From assembly GCF_040813715.1 (NCBI RefSeq), contig NZ_JBFOCH010000006.1: a DNA stretch of 64,000 bases; one strand, written 5' to 3'. Both the position numbers and the translations under genes were made by a program. Position 1 is the first letter of the stretch, and the number at the start of each line of letters is the position of its first letter. Shown here in pieces: positions 1-7,612 of this stretch. The stretch is from Mesorhizobium_K marinum (lineage in GTDB: Bacteria; Pseudomonadota; Alphaproteobacteria; Rhizobiales; Rhizobiaceae). Under the pieces are notes generated by a model that was given only the letters and a program-made list of their open reading frames with translations, had not been told where the DNA came from and searched no databases.

Positions 1-2054
1 CCGTCATCGCCGGACGTCGCCACGGTCACGCCTGTGATCGACACGACATCGGTGATGTCGACGTCGCCGACATCGAAGGAACCGGACGTGGTCAGCGACA
101 ATTCGGTCTCGGCCAGCGTCTCCGAAACGTCGGATGGGGCCAGAATCACCGGTTCGTCGTTTGAACCGTCCTCGGCGGCGCCGATAATCGTGACCGTCAC
201 CGTCTGCGTGTCTGTCGCACCATGCGGGTCGGTCACCTGGACGGTGTAGACGAGCGTGACGGTCTCCCCGAGGGCGAGATAGTCGAACTGGTCTTCAGTT
301 CCGACAAAGGTCCAAACGATGGTACCCGCGGTTCCCGTCGATCCTGAGTCCGAGGAGCCGGCGAGACTAAGCATGCCTTGCAGGGCGGCACCGCCGAGCG
401 GGTTGGGCGGGGCCCCGCCGGTCGGCGTCTCGACGACAGATACGACCTGGTAGGTATGGCCGGTGTCGGAGATATCGACGTCGTTGAAGGCGATCGTCCC
501 CGTCGTCGGGCCACCTGAAAAGGCGCCGCCGACGCCGCCGGCCTCGCTCGATTCCGCCAGAGTGGTCGAGACCGGGCCGTCGGTGATCACCGGCGCATCG
601 TTGCGTCCGTCGACCGTGATCCTGACGGTGGCCGTATCGGTGAAGCCGAACTGATCAGTAATCGTATAGGTAAAGGTCTCGATCGCATGCTCGTCGACCG
701 CCAGGAAATCGAAGGCGCTTGTCGGATCGAAGGTGATGCCGCCGGTCTTGGAAATCACCAGGTCCGCGCTGACCGTCTGGCGGGGCCAATCGACCGGCAG
801 GGGAACATAGGCATTGTTGAGGGTGAAGGTCAGCGTACTGCCGTTGACCTGAATGACCGTTACCGGAAATCCTTCCGGATCGAAATCAGGCCCGCCCCCC
901 GATGCATTGATGACATTGGCGACGATGCCCAGGTCCTCGTTGGTCGAGAACGCGTCATCGCGCGCGTCGGGCGGGTCGTCCGTGTCGGGATTGGAATCGA
1001 CGATACCGCCTCCGCTGACGGGGCCGCCGCTCCCGCCGTCGTCGCCGGTTCCATCGCCGTGACTTCCGGCGGAAGCCGACGCATCGTAGGCGACCTGCTT
1101 GTAGGCGTTCGACCCGTTGTATTGGGTGCGGTCGCCCAGCGCGCTCGACACCGCGTCGCGGATGTCGGCCATCAGGGCCTCGTCCTCGAGCAGGTCGACG
1201 CCCGACTTCGCGACCTTGACCGCTTCGCCGGAAAGCGACGTGATGACCCACTTGTCGCCGACGGATTCGACGGTGCCCAGGATTTCGCCCGTCACCTTGT
1301 CGAGCAGCAGGTAGCTGCCGATCTTGCCGTCCTCGGGATTGGGCAGGATACCGAACGTCATGACGCCGAGACCGGCGTCGATGTCGGCGGTCGGCGTCGT
1401 GCCGCGGATGCCCATGGTGGCGACCGGCGTCTCGACTTTCATGTCGCCGGCCGGCGCCACCTTGCCCGTGACAAAGACAAACGAGCCCTGCACGAGGTTG
1501 ATGACCATCGAACTGTCGGCGGCCTTGGCCGGATCGAAGATCAGCTCGTCGAGCACCATGCGGGCGCTTGCCGACATGGAGAAGACGGAATCGTCGATGA
1601 AGACGACGCCGAGCTTGGAACCTTCGCCCGTGCTGATCACGTCGCCCTGGTAGACCGGGGCGTCCTTGGCGAGGTCGACGGTCACGCCGTCCTTGTGGGT
1701 GGCGGTCGCCGCGCCCTCGATGGACACCACCTTGCCGATCTCGGTCAGCCCGGCGGTTGCGCCTCCCTCCTGCGCGTATTGCCCCGGCGCCATCGGTCCG
1801 GCGAGCGCCTTGACGACGCCCGGCGTCAGAAACGCGCCGTTCGGGCCGACCAGATTGGCTCCGGCACCGGCGAAATAGTCCTCGACCAGCAGGGTGGTGT
1901 CGCCGTGCCGGATGACGAGGTCGTGGCCCTGCCTGGAATAGTCGCCAAGAAACAGCGCCTCCGGATCCGCAACCTGTACGGAGCCCGATGCGTCATATTG
2001 CAGTTTGACTGGAGCGACGGGCAATCCGTCGCTGACTGCGCCCGTTGATGCCAT
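1..2054 (-). CDS. FecR-domain / VCBS-repeat surface protein, likely type I secretion substrate (C-terminus outside window)
   Basis: The minus-strand frame is open from an ATG at 2054 to the window edge, giving about 684 residues without the C-terminus. Residues about 105-225 look like the FecR-like beta domain of large secreted adhesins (GDVISTGEGSKLGVVF near 137, then VETPVATMGIRGT near 207). A Gly/Asp-rich linker follows near residue 320. After it come cadherin/VCBS-type repeats with the typical TFTYTITDQFGFTDTATV and GRNDAPVIT signatures and at least two further copies. There is no Sec signal, as expected for a type I substrate. It lies directly downstream of a TolC/ABC/HlyD export operon on the same strand. 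An AGGAG lies about 13 bases before the start. RTX nonapeptides and the secretion signal would be in the missing C-terminus, so the function (adhesion or biofilm) is inferred. Confidence 0.8.
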   Translation of the reverse strand, partial: MASTGAVSDGLPVAPVKLQYDASGSVQVADPEALFLGDYSRQGHDLVIRHGDTTLLVEDYFAGAGANLVGPNGAFLTPGVVKALAGPMAPGQYAQEGGATAGLTEIGKVVSIEGAATATHKDGVTVDLAKDAPVYQGDVISTGEGSKLGVVFIDDSVFSMSASARMVLDELIFDPAKAADSSMVINLVQGSFVFVTGKVAPAGDMKVETPVATMGIRGTTPTADIDAGLGVMTFGILPNPEDGKIGSYLLLDKVTGEILGTVESVGDKWVITSLSGEAVKVAKSGVDLLEDEALMADIRDAVSSALGDRTQYNGSNAYKQVAYDASASAGSHGDGTGDDGGSGGPVSGGGIVDSNPDTDDPPDARDDAFSTNEDLGIVANVINASGGGPDFDPEGFPVTVIQVNGSTLTFTLNNAYVPLPVDWPRQTVSADLVISKTGGITFDPTSAFDFLAVDEHAIETFTYTITDQFGFTDTATVRITVDGRNDAPVITDGPVSTTLAESSEAGGVGGAFSGGPTTGTIAFNDVDISDTGHTYQVVSVVETPTGGAPPNPLGGAALQGMLSLAGSSDSGSTGTAGTIVWTFVGTEDQFDYLALGETVTLVYTVQVTDPHGATDTQTVTVTIIGAAEDGSNDEPVILAPSDVSETLAETELSLTTSGSFDVGDVDITDVVSITGVTVATSGDD

Positions 2055-2070
2055 TCGCCCGACATATCTC

Positions 2071-2088
2071 CTGACGGTCTGCCGTCAG
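2071..2088 (-). promoter_or_regulatory. Small hairpin abutting the Shine-Dalgarno of the FecR/VCBS gene
   Basis: A perfect 7-bp stem (CTGACGG/CCGTCAG, four-base loop) is read in the leader of the minus-strand gene. The last two bases of its 3' arm are the first two of the AGGAG ribosome site. The other copy of the duplicated segment has the same stem at 2222-2239 with a different loop (tctg here, aatg there on the plus strand), so the stem is kept while the loop varies. Confidence 0.4.
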
Positions 2089-2360
2089 CCTATTCGCACC
2101 GCAGCATAACGCCCAATATCCGCCGAGTCTACCGAGGCTGCCGCAAGGTCATCTGAACATGCCCACGCGGCAACACAGTAAACAGGCGGTAAACGCAGTA
2201 AAACGGCCCNTGAAGGTTCCCCTGACGGAATGCCGTCAGCCCATTCGCACCGCAGCATAACGCTCAATATCCGCCGAGTCTACCGAGGCTGCCGCAAGGT
2301 CATCTGAACATGCCCACGCGGCAACACAGTAAACAGGCGGTAAACGCAGTAAAACGGCCC
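2071..2360. repeat. N-junction direct duplication 1 (N at 2210)
   Basis: Bases 2071-2209 and 2222-2360 are near-identical copies with a few substitutions, separated by N and a short unmatched stretch. This is read as two contig ends that overlap in the genome. Confidence 0.9.
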
Positions 2361-2379
2361 CGATCGATCGCCCGCCCCC

Positions 2380-3684
2380 TCATCTCGCCTCGCGAAATGC
2401 CTGGTCGCGAATCCTCAGGACCGGCTTCAGCAAATATTCGAGAACCGTCCGCTCGCCGTTCAAGATGTCGACGGTGGCGACCATTCCCGGAATGACGCGC
2501 ATATTCGAGCCGGCGTCCCCGGTGCCGACGATGACCTGGTAGAAGGTCTCGCCGTTCTCGTCGGTGATGGTGTCCGCGCCGATGCGCTCGACCGCGCCCT
2601 TCAGCGTCCCGTACTTCGTGTAGTCGTAGGCGGTGAGGCGGATCGTCGCCTCCGCGCCCGGTTGGATGAAGGCGACATCCTGCGGGCGGATGCGCGTCTC
2701 GACCAGCAGGCGATCATCGACCGGCACGATCTCGACGACGTTGACGCCCGCCGCGATGACCTCGCCGATGGTCGCCACGCTGAGCGCGTTGACGATGCCT
2801 GCGACAGGCGACTTCAGCATCGCCCGCCGCACGCGGTCGTCGGCGCCGCGCAGGCTTTCCTGGACCACCGACATCTCGGCGTTGACGCGCGAGATGCGGG
2901 CCTGCACGTCGGCGAGGAAGGCGGAGCGCTCCGCCTCGACCTGCGCTTCGGCCTCGGCCACCTCCGCCTCCAGGCGCAGCTTGCCTGCCTGCCATATCGC
3001 CAGTTCGCCGCGCAGTTCGACTACCTGGCGCTGGATGCGCAGGAACTCGAGTTCGGGAACCGCCTTGCGATCGAACAGGGCGCGCGTCAGCTCCAGTTCG
3101 CGTTCGCTGAGTGCTAGCGCTTCGGCCTGCTTGGCCGCGGTCGCCTCGGCTTCGCGCAGCGTCTGGCGGCGCTGCACGAGCTGCTGCTCGCGGATCAGGA
3201 TGTTTTCGTCGAGCTTGCGCCGGTCGGCGAGGAAGATCGCCAGCTGGTCGCGGTAGAAGAGTTCGAGGCCGGCCTCGGCCTGCAGCGGCGGCGCAAACGT
3301 CTCGTCGCCACGCGCCTGGGCGTTCAACCGGTCGAGCTCGGCGGCAAGCGCCAGCTGCTGCTGGCGCAGTTCGCCGAGCCTGGAGGCGACGCCGGTATCG
3401 TCGATGCGCACGAGGTTCTGCCCGGCCGCGACGCGGTCGCCCTCGCGGACGAGGATTTCGGCGACGATGCCGGGCTCCAGGCTCTGCACCACCTGCACCT
3501 GGCTGGACGGAATGACCCGTCCGACGCCGGAGGCCATCTGGGCGACGTGCGCCACGGATGCCCAGAGCAGGAACAGCACGAAAAGCGTGCCTATGACGAT
3601 GAGGATGCGCCAGGCGCCCGGCGTGACCGAGGATTCGATCGCCGCGCGCGGGTCGTTGGCGAAGTCGAGGTCGACGTCAGCCAT
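2380..3684 (-). CDS. HlyD-family type I secretion membrane-fusion protein
   Basis: This is the periplasmic adaptor of a type I secretion system (434 aa). It has a short cytoplasmic N-terminus, one membrane helix at about residues 26-48 (RILIVIGTLFVLFLLWASV), a lipoyl-like half (GIVAEILVREGDRVAAGQNLVRID), a long alpha-helical hairpin at about 105-290 rich in Glu, Arg and Leu, the second lipoyl half and a beta-barrel C-terminus. The ATG at 3684 overlaps the stop of the upstream ABC gene (ATGGCTGA), so the two are translationally coupled. An in-frame extension to 3801 is possible but would read through the ABC gene and has no family support. With the ABC protein and TolC it should form the export channel for the FecR/VCBS protein downstream. 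Confidence 0.92.
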   Translation of the reverse strand: MADVDLDFANDPRAAIESSVTPGAWRILIVIGTLFVLFLLWASVAHVAQMASGVGRVIPSSQVQVVQSLEPGIVAEILVREGDRVAAGQNLVRIDDTGVASRLGELRQQQLALAAELDRLNAQARGDETFAPPLQAEAGLELFYRDQLAIFLADRRKLDENILIREQQLVQRRQTLREAEATAAKQAEALALSERELELTRALFDRKAVPELEFLRIQRQVVELRGELAIWQAGKLRLEAEVAEAEAQVEAERSAFLADVQARISRVNAEMSVVQESLRGADDRVRRAMLKSPVAGIVNALSVATIGEVIAAGVNVVEIVPVDDRLLVETRIRPQDVAFIQPGAEATIRLTAYDYTKYGTLKGAVERIGADTITDENGETFYQVIVGTGDAGSNMRVIPGMVATVDILNGERTVLEYLLKPVLRIRDQAFREAR

Positions 3685-5863
3685 CGGCGCCGCCTTGCTC
3701 CCGGCCAACGATCCGGCGCTTGACCAGGGAAGCCAGCACCTTGTCCTTGGGACCATCGGCCACGACGCGGCCGTCCTCGAGCACGACGAGGCGATCGACA
3801 AGCTCCAGCATCGATACGCGGTGGGTTGCGAGGATCAGCGTGACGTCCGGCTTCAGCCAGTTGCGGAAACTGCGGATGAAGGCGGCCTCCGTCAGATTGT
3901 CCATGGCGCTGGTCGGTTCATCCAGCACCAGCACGCGGGGATTGCCGACGAGCGCACGGGCGATCGCGACGGCCTGGCGCTGGCCGCCGGAGACGGCGCG
4001 GCCGCGCTCACCGACCTGCAGCGCATAGCCGAGCGGACTGGCCTGCGCGATCGCGGCGATGCCGGTGGCAACAGCCGCTTCCTCGAAAGCAACGTCGTCG
4101 GCGCGCCTCCCAAACAGGACATTCTCCTTCAGCGTGCCGGCGAAAAGGTCGGGATCCTGGCCGACATAGGCGACGGCCTTGCGCAGATCGGCCATCCAGC
4201 GATGCCTGATGTCGGTGCCGTCGACAAGGACGGCGCCCTGCTGCGGCGCATAGAGGCCGCACAGGAGCTTGCCGAGCGTCGACTTGCCGGACGCCACGCG
4301 CCCGATGACGCCGACGCGCTCGCCCGGCGCTATCCTGAGAGAAAGCCCGTCGAGCGCGTTCGTGGCCTGGCCCGGATACGCGAAGGCGACGTCGCGAATC
4401 TCGAGCCTGCCCTGGTCGATGCCGCCACCGCCATCGTGAGGTGTGTTGTGGTCGCGATCGAGCCGCATCATGCGGTTGAGTTGCCTGAGGGCGGCGAACG
4501 ATGCCTGGGCGCGCGCCAGGGTCATTGCGATGCCGCTGAGCGGCGCCAGCACGCGTCCTGCGAGGATGTTCGAGGCGATCAGCGCGCCGATCGTGATGTC
4601 GCCGGCGGCCACCAAGTATACGCCGAGGACGATCAGCACGACGCTGACGCCCTGCTGCACGAACATGCTGAAGAACATGGCCAGCGAAGACCAGAAGCGA
4701 AGCGATGAACTCGCCCGCACCGAACCGGCGACGGCGTCTTCCCACTTCTTCTGCAGCGCGCCCTCGCCGGCCACCGCCTTGACCGTCTCGACCCCGACCA
4801 GTGACTCGACAAGGATGGTGTTGCGGTTGGTCTTGGTGAGTTGCGCGGCGTTGACCGCGCGCGCCAGCGGTATCTGGATCAAGAGCGTAGCGACCAGCAC
4901 CAACGGCACCGCGGCCAGCGGCACCAGCGCCAGTTCGCCGACGATCGTGTAGAGCAGGCCGAGAAAGACGCCGATGAACAGCAGGTCGATGACGGAGACG
5001 ATACTCGACGAGGTGAAGAAGTCGCGCACGTTCTCGAACTCGCGGATGTGGTTCGCGAATTCGCCTGCGCGCGAAGAGCGGCTCGCCATCGTCGCGTCGA
5101 GCGCCTGTTCGAACAGCGCGGCCGACACCTTCATGTCGACGCGCCTGCCGGAACTCTCGATGACGCCGGAACGCAGCATGCGCAGGACGAAATCCGCGCC
5201 GAGCGCGATCGTCACGCCGGCGGCAAGCGCCCAAAGCGTCGGTATCGCGTTGTTGGGGATGACGCGGTCGTAGACATTCATCACGAAGAGCGGCAACGCC
5301 AGCCCGAGCAGGTTGATGACGAGCGCCGCGAGGATCACGTAGGTCCAGGTCGGCCACAGCCTCCAGACGACCGACCACAACCAGTGTCCCTGTGCGCGCC
5401 GCAGCATTGCCGAATCCGATGCGACCGCGTCCTGCTGGCGGCGATCGGCGACATAGATGACGCTGTCGAAGGACTGGCGGTCGAGATCCTTGAGCCGCAT
5501 CGTCCGGGGGTCGGATCCCGGAACCACGACGGTCGCCTTGCGCGCGCGATGCCGCTTCTCGACCACGATCGCGGTGTCGCCACTCTTCAGGAGCGCAACG
5601 AAGGGGCAGACAAGGCCGGACACTTCCGACGGGCGTCGCTCGACGATGCGTGCGTCGAGGCCCAGCCGGTCGGCGGCGCGCGCGAAAAGGTCCAGCGTCA
5701 GCCGGCCGCCGGAGAGCGGCAGGCCCTGCAGGACGGCCGCCTTCGAGAACGGCCGGCCATGCAGGCCGGCAAGATGTTCGAGCGCGGCGAGAAGCGGATC
5801 GTAGACGTCGGCATGGCCGGTCTGCGGGACGCTTTCACCAGACGATCCAACTCTCTGGTCCAC
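3677..5863 (-). CDS. Type I secretion ABC transporter (peptidase-like domain, permease and ATPase fused)
   Basis: The protein has 728 aa. Residues 1-140 form a C39-peptidase-like domain that lacks the catalytic Cys box, as in HlyB/LapB-type transporters that do not cleave a leader. Residues about 165-450 are the membrane domain with several long hydrophobic helices. The C-terminal ATPase has Walker A GRVASGKST, signature SGGQRQ, Walker B VLVLDEPTSAMD and the H-loop LATHR. Start is a GTG at 5863 with only a weak ribosome site. It lies about 50 bases downstream of the true end of tolC (stop at 5914-5916 in the left copy of the duplication) and overlaps the membrane-fusion gene. It powers ATP-driven export of a non-processed substrate. 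Confidence 0.93.
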   Translation of the reverse strand: MDQRVGSSGESVPQTGHADVYDPLLAALEHLAGLHGRPFSKAAVLQGLPLSGGRLTLDLFARAADRLGLDARIVERRPSEVSGLVCPFVALLKSGDTAIVVEKRHRARKATVVVPGSDPRTMRLKDLDRQSFDSVIYVADRRQQDAVASDSAMLRRAQGHWLWSVVWRLWPTWTYVILAALVINLLGLALPLFVMNVYDRVIPNNAIPTLWALAAGVTIALGADFVLRMLRSGVIESSGRRVDMKVSAALFEQALDATMASRSSRAGEFANHIREFENVRDFFTSSSIVSVIDLLFIGVFLGLLYTIVGELALVPLAAVPLVLVATLLIQIPLARAVNAAQLTKTNRNTILVESLVGVETVKAVAGEGALQKKWEDAVAGSVRASSSLRFWSSLAMFFSMFVQQGVSVVLIVLGVYLVAAGDITIGALIASNILAGRVLAPLSGIAMTLARAQASFAALRQLNRMMRLDRDHNTPHDGGGGIDQGRLEIRDVAFAYPGQATNALDGLSLRIAPGERVGVIGRVASGKSTLGKLLCGLYAPQQGAVLVDGTDIRHRWMADLRKAVAYVGQDPDLFAGTLKENVLFGRRADDVAFEEAAVATGIAAIAQASPLGYALQVGERGRAVSGGQRQAVAIARALVGNPRVLVLDEPTSAMDNLTEAAFIRSFRNWLKPDVTLILATHRVSMLELVDRLVVLEDGRVVADGPKDKVLASLVKRRIVGREQGGADG

Positions 5864-5913
5864 CGGTCAGGAACCCCGCGGACCATCACTTCGGGATATG
5901 TCCGCGCGGGGGG

Positions 5914-6262
5914 TCATTGCTGACCGAGCGGCGGAATGTCGAAGGGCTTCTGCGACGGGCCGCGCAGGAATGTCGGCAGAGGATTGGCAGGCACGTCGGG
6001 AATCTGCTGCGCCTGGACCCCGAGCGTCACCAGGAGCGTACCCATCTGTGCCAGCAGCTCATAGCTCGAGAAGACATGCAGCGCGGTNTCATTGCTGACC
6101 GAGCGGCGGAATGTCGAACGGCTTCTGAGACGGGCCGCGCAGGAATGTCGGCAGAGGATTGGCAGGCACGTCGGGAATCTGCTGCGCCTGGACCCCGAGC
6201 GTCACCAGGAGCGTACCCATCTGTGCCAGCAGCTCATAGCTCGAGAAGACATGCAGCGCGGT
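5914..6262. repeat. N-junction direct duplication 2 (N at 6088), 3' end of tolC
   Basis: Two 174-base copies (5914-6087 and 6089-6262) both contain the last 57 codons and stop of the TolC gene, with few differences. The left copy is a second tolC tail and should be removed, which places tolC about 50 bases before the ABC gene. Confidence 0.93.
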
Positions 6263-7477
6263 TACGTTGGACAGTTCGAACTGGCTTGCGAACAGCGCGT
6301 TCTCCGCATCGAGCACATCGAGCAGGCTACGCTTGTTGGCATTGTACTCGTCCTGGTAGGCGGCAAACACCTTCCGGTTCTGGCCGACTTCGCGCTGGAT
6401 CGCGGCAACCTCGGCACGACCATCGACGAGGCGTGCCCAGGACGTCTCGACTTCCTGGGTCAGTTCCCTGAGCAGGATCAGTTGCTCGGCGACCTTTTCG
6501 GAGTAGCGCTCGCTGAGTTCGGCCGTCCGGTTGCGCCTGACGCCACCGTCGAACAGCTTCCAGCGCAGCACGACCCTCGCTCCCAGCTCGTCGTTTCGGC
6601 CAGGCGTACCGTCCAGATCCTCGCCGCGCGTCGCGTTGCCTTCCAGGAAGACCTGCGGGTAGAGCGTCGAGCTGAACTGCTGCTTGTCGAAGTAGGAAAC
6701 CTCGGCTTCCGCCGCTGCCTCCCTGACGCGCGGATTGTTGCGGATCGCGCGGTTGGTCACCTCGGCGACCGTCTTGGGAATCCCGGACGCATAGGCGACC
6801 TGCTTCAGCCCGGAAGGCGGAACGCCAACGGCGTTCTTGTATTTCGCCTTGGCCGTTTCGCGCGCAACGGTGATCTGGGCGACCAGCGCCTTGGCGGCTT
6901 CGACGCGCTCGATCGTCTGCTCGAGATCGCCGATGGGCGCGCGCCCGCCGTCATAGCGCTCGCGGATGATGCGCAGCAGCTTCTGGTGGCGCGCGACGTT
7001 CTGGTTGGCCAGCTTGAGCAGGTCGTCATGACGGACGACGTCGATATAGGCCTCGACGCTATTGAGACCGACCGCCTCGGAGCGCACCATGACCCTGTGG
7101 GAGGCAGCGGAGATGCTCGCCTGCGTACGATAGATGTCGTTGGCGCGCTCCCAGCCGTCGAACAGCACCTGGCGGATGCTGATCGTCGCCTGCCGCGGGT
7201 CCTGCCAGTTGTCGTTGACGGCGGGCCCCAGGCCCTGTGGCCGGTCGATCCGCTGCTGACCGGCGTCCGCGTTGAGTTCGACCTCCGGCAGAAAGCGTCC
7301 CTTGGCCTGCTTGAACGAGTATTCGCTCGCCCTGCGGTTGGCCTGTGCCGCGTCGATCCTGGGATTTGTTAGAACTGCCTGCTGGACGGCTTCGCGAAGC
7401 GAAGTGGCATGGACGCTGCCGGTCAGGGCCGCCAATGAAATGGCAGCCGAAATGAACGCGACGCTCGTACCCCTCAT
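6089..7477 (-). CDS. TolC-family outer membrane efflux protein
   Basis: The 462-aa outer-membrane channel begins with a Sec signal peptide (MRGTSVAFISAAISLAALTG, cleavage after HA). Two TolC repeats follow, each with long coiled-coil helices, for example SLREAVQQAVLTNPRIDAA at the start and VLRWKLFDGGVRRNRTAELSERY in the second half. The ATG at 7477 is chosen because GAGGGG lies 9 bases upstream and the signal peptide starts there. A GTG at 7495 is also in frame. It is the first gene of the type I secretion operon on the minus strand, so the whole envelope-spanning exporter is encoded together. Its tail is duplicated by the assembly junction at 6088. Confidence 0.93.
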   Translation of the reverse strand: MRGTSVAFISAAISLAALTGSVHATSLREAVQQAVLTNPRIDAAQANRRASEYSFKQAKGRFLPEVELNADAGQQRIDRPQGLGPAVNDNWQDPRQATISIRQVLFDGWERANDIYRTQASISAASHRVMVRSEAVGLNSVEAYIDVVRHDDLLKLANQNVARHQKLLRIIRERYDGGRAPIGDLEQTIERVEAAKALVAQITVARETAKAKYKNAVGVPPSGLKQVAYASGIPKTVAEVTNRAIRNNPRVREAAAEAEVSYFDKQQFSSTLYPQVFLEGNATRGEDLDGTPGRNDELGARVVLRWKLFDGGVRRNRTAELSERYSEKVAEQLILLRELTQEVETSWARLVDGRAEVAAIQREVGQNRKVFAAYQDEYNANKRSLLDVLDAENALFASQFELSNVTALHVFSSYELLAQMGTLLVTLGVQAQQIPDVPANPLPTFLRGPSQKPFDIPPLGQQ

Positions 7478-7612
7478 ACGCTCGACCCCTCGCACAGGCT
7501 TTGCTCATACACGAAACAACGCCAAAAGGACAGGTTTGATGTTGCAGTGCAAAGGAATTGGCGATCGATCGAATGTTTTTCCGGGGCCCACTGTGCTATT
7601 TGGGCCACGAAT
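7478..7612. other. Leader of the secretion operon
   Basis: This 135-base spacer lies between the TolC start and the stop of the cyclase gene, both on the minus strand. It probably carries the promoter of the secretion operon. No clear -35/-10 pair or terminator was recognised. Confidence 0.4.

Larger units (their letters stand above)
2055..2379. other. Intergenic region between membrane-fusion gene and FecR/VCBS gene, inflated by scaffold duplication
   Basis: No gene is seen here. The region holds one N junction (2210) with two copies of a 139-base segment. After collapse the true spacer would be roughly 170 bases. A small hairpin overlapping the ribosome site of the FecR/VCBS gene is the only recognisable element. 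Confidence 0.7.

Noticed and set aside
687..2048. Long plus-strand open frame opposite the FecR/VCBS gene
   Set aside because: It is a high-GC shadow, rich in Arg, Asp and His with no domain, while the minus frame shows clear FecR and VCBS motifs.
2071..2360. Direct repeats around Ns as target-site duplications or long terminal repeats of a mobile element
   Set aside because: There is no transposase, no inverted ends and no inserted DNA between the copies.
5914..6262. Tandem duplication of the tolC tail as a biological repeat or gene conversion
   Set aside because: The N lies exactly between the copies, as at 13 other sites, which fits assembly and not biology.
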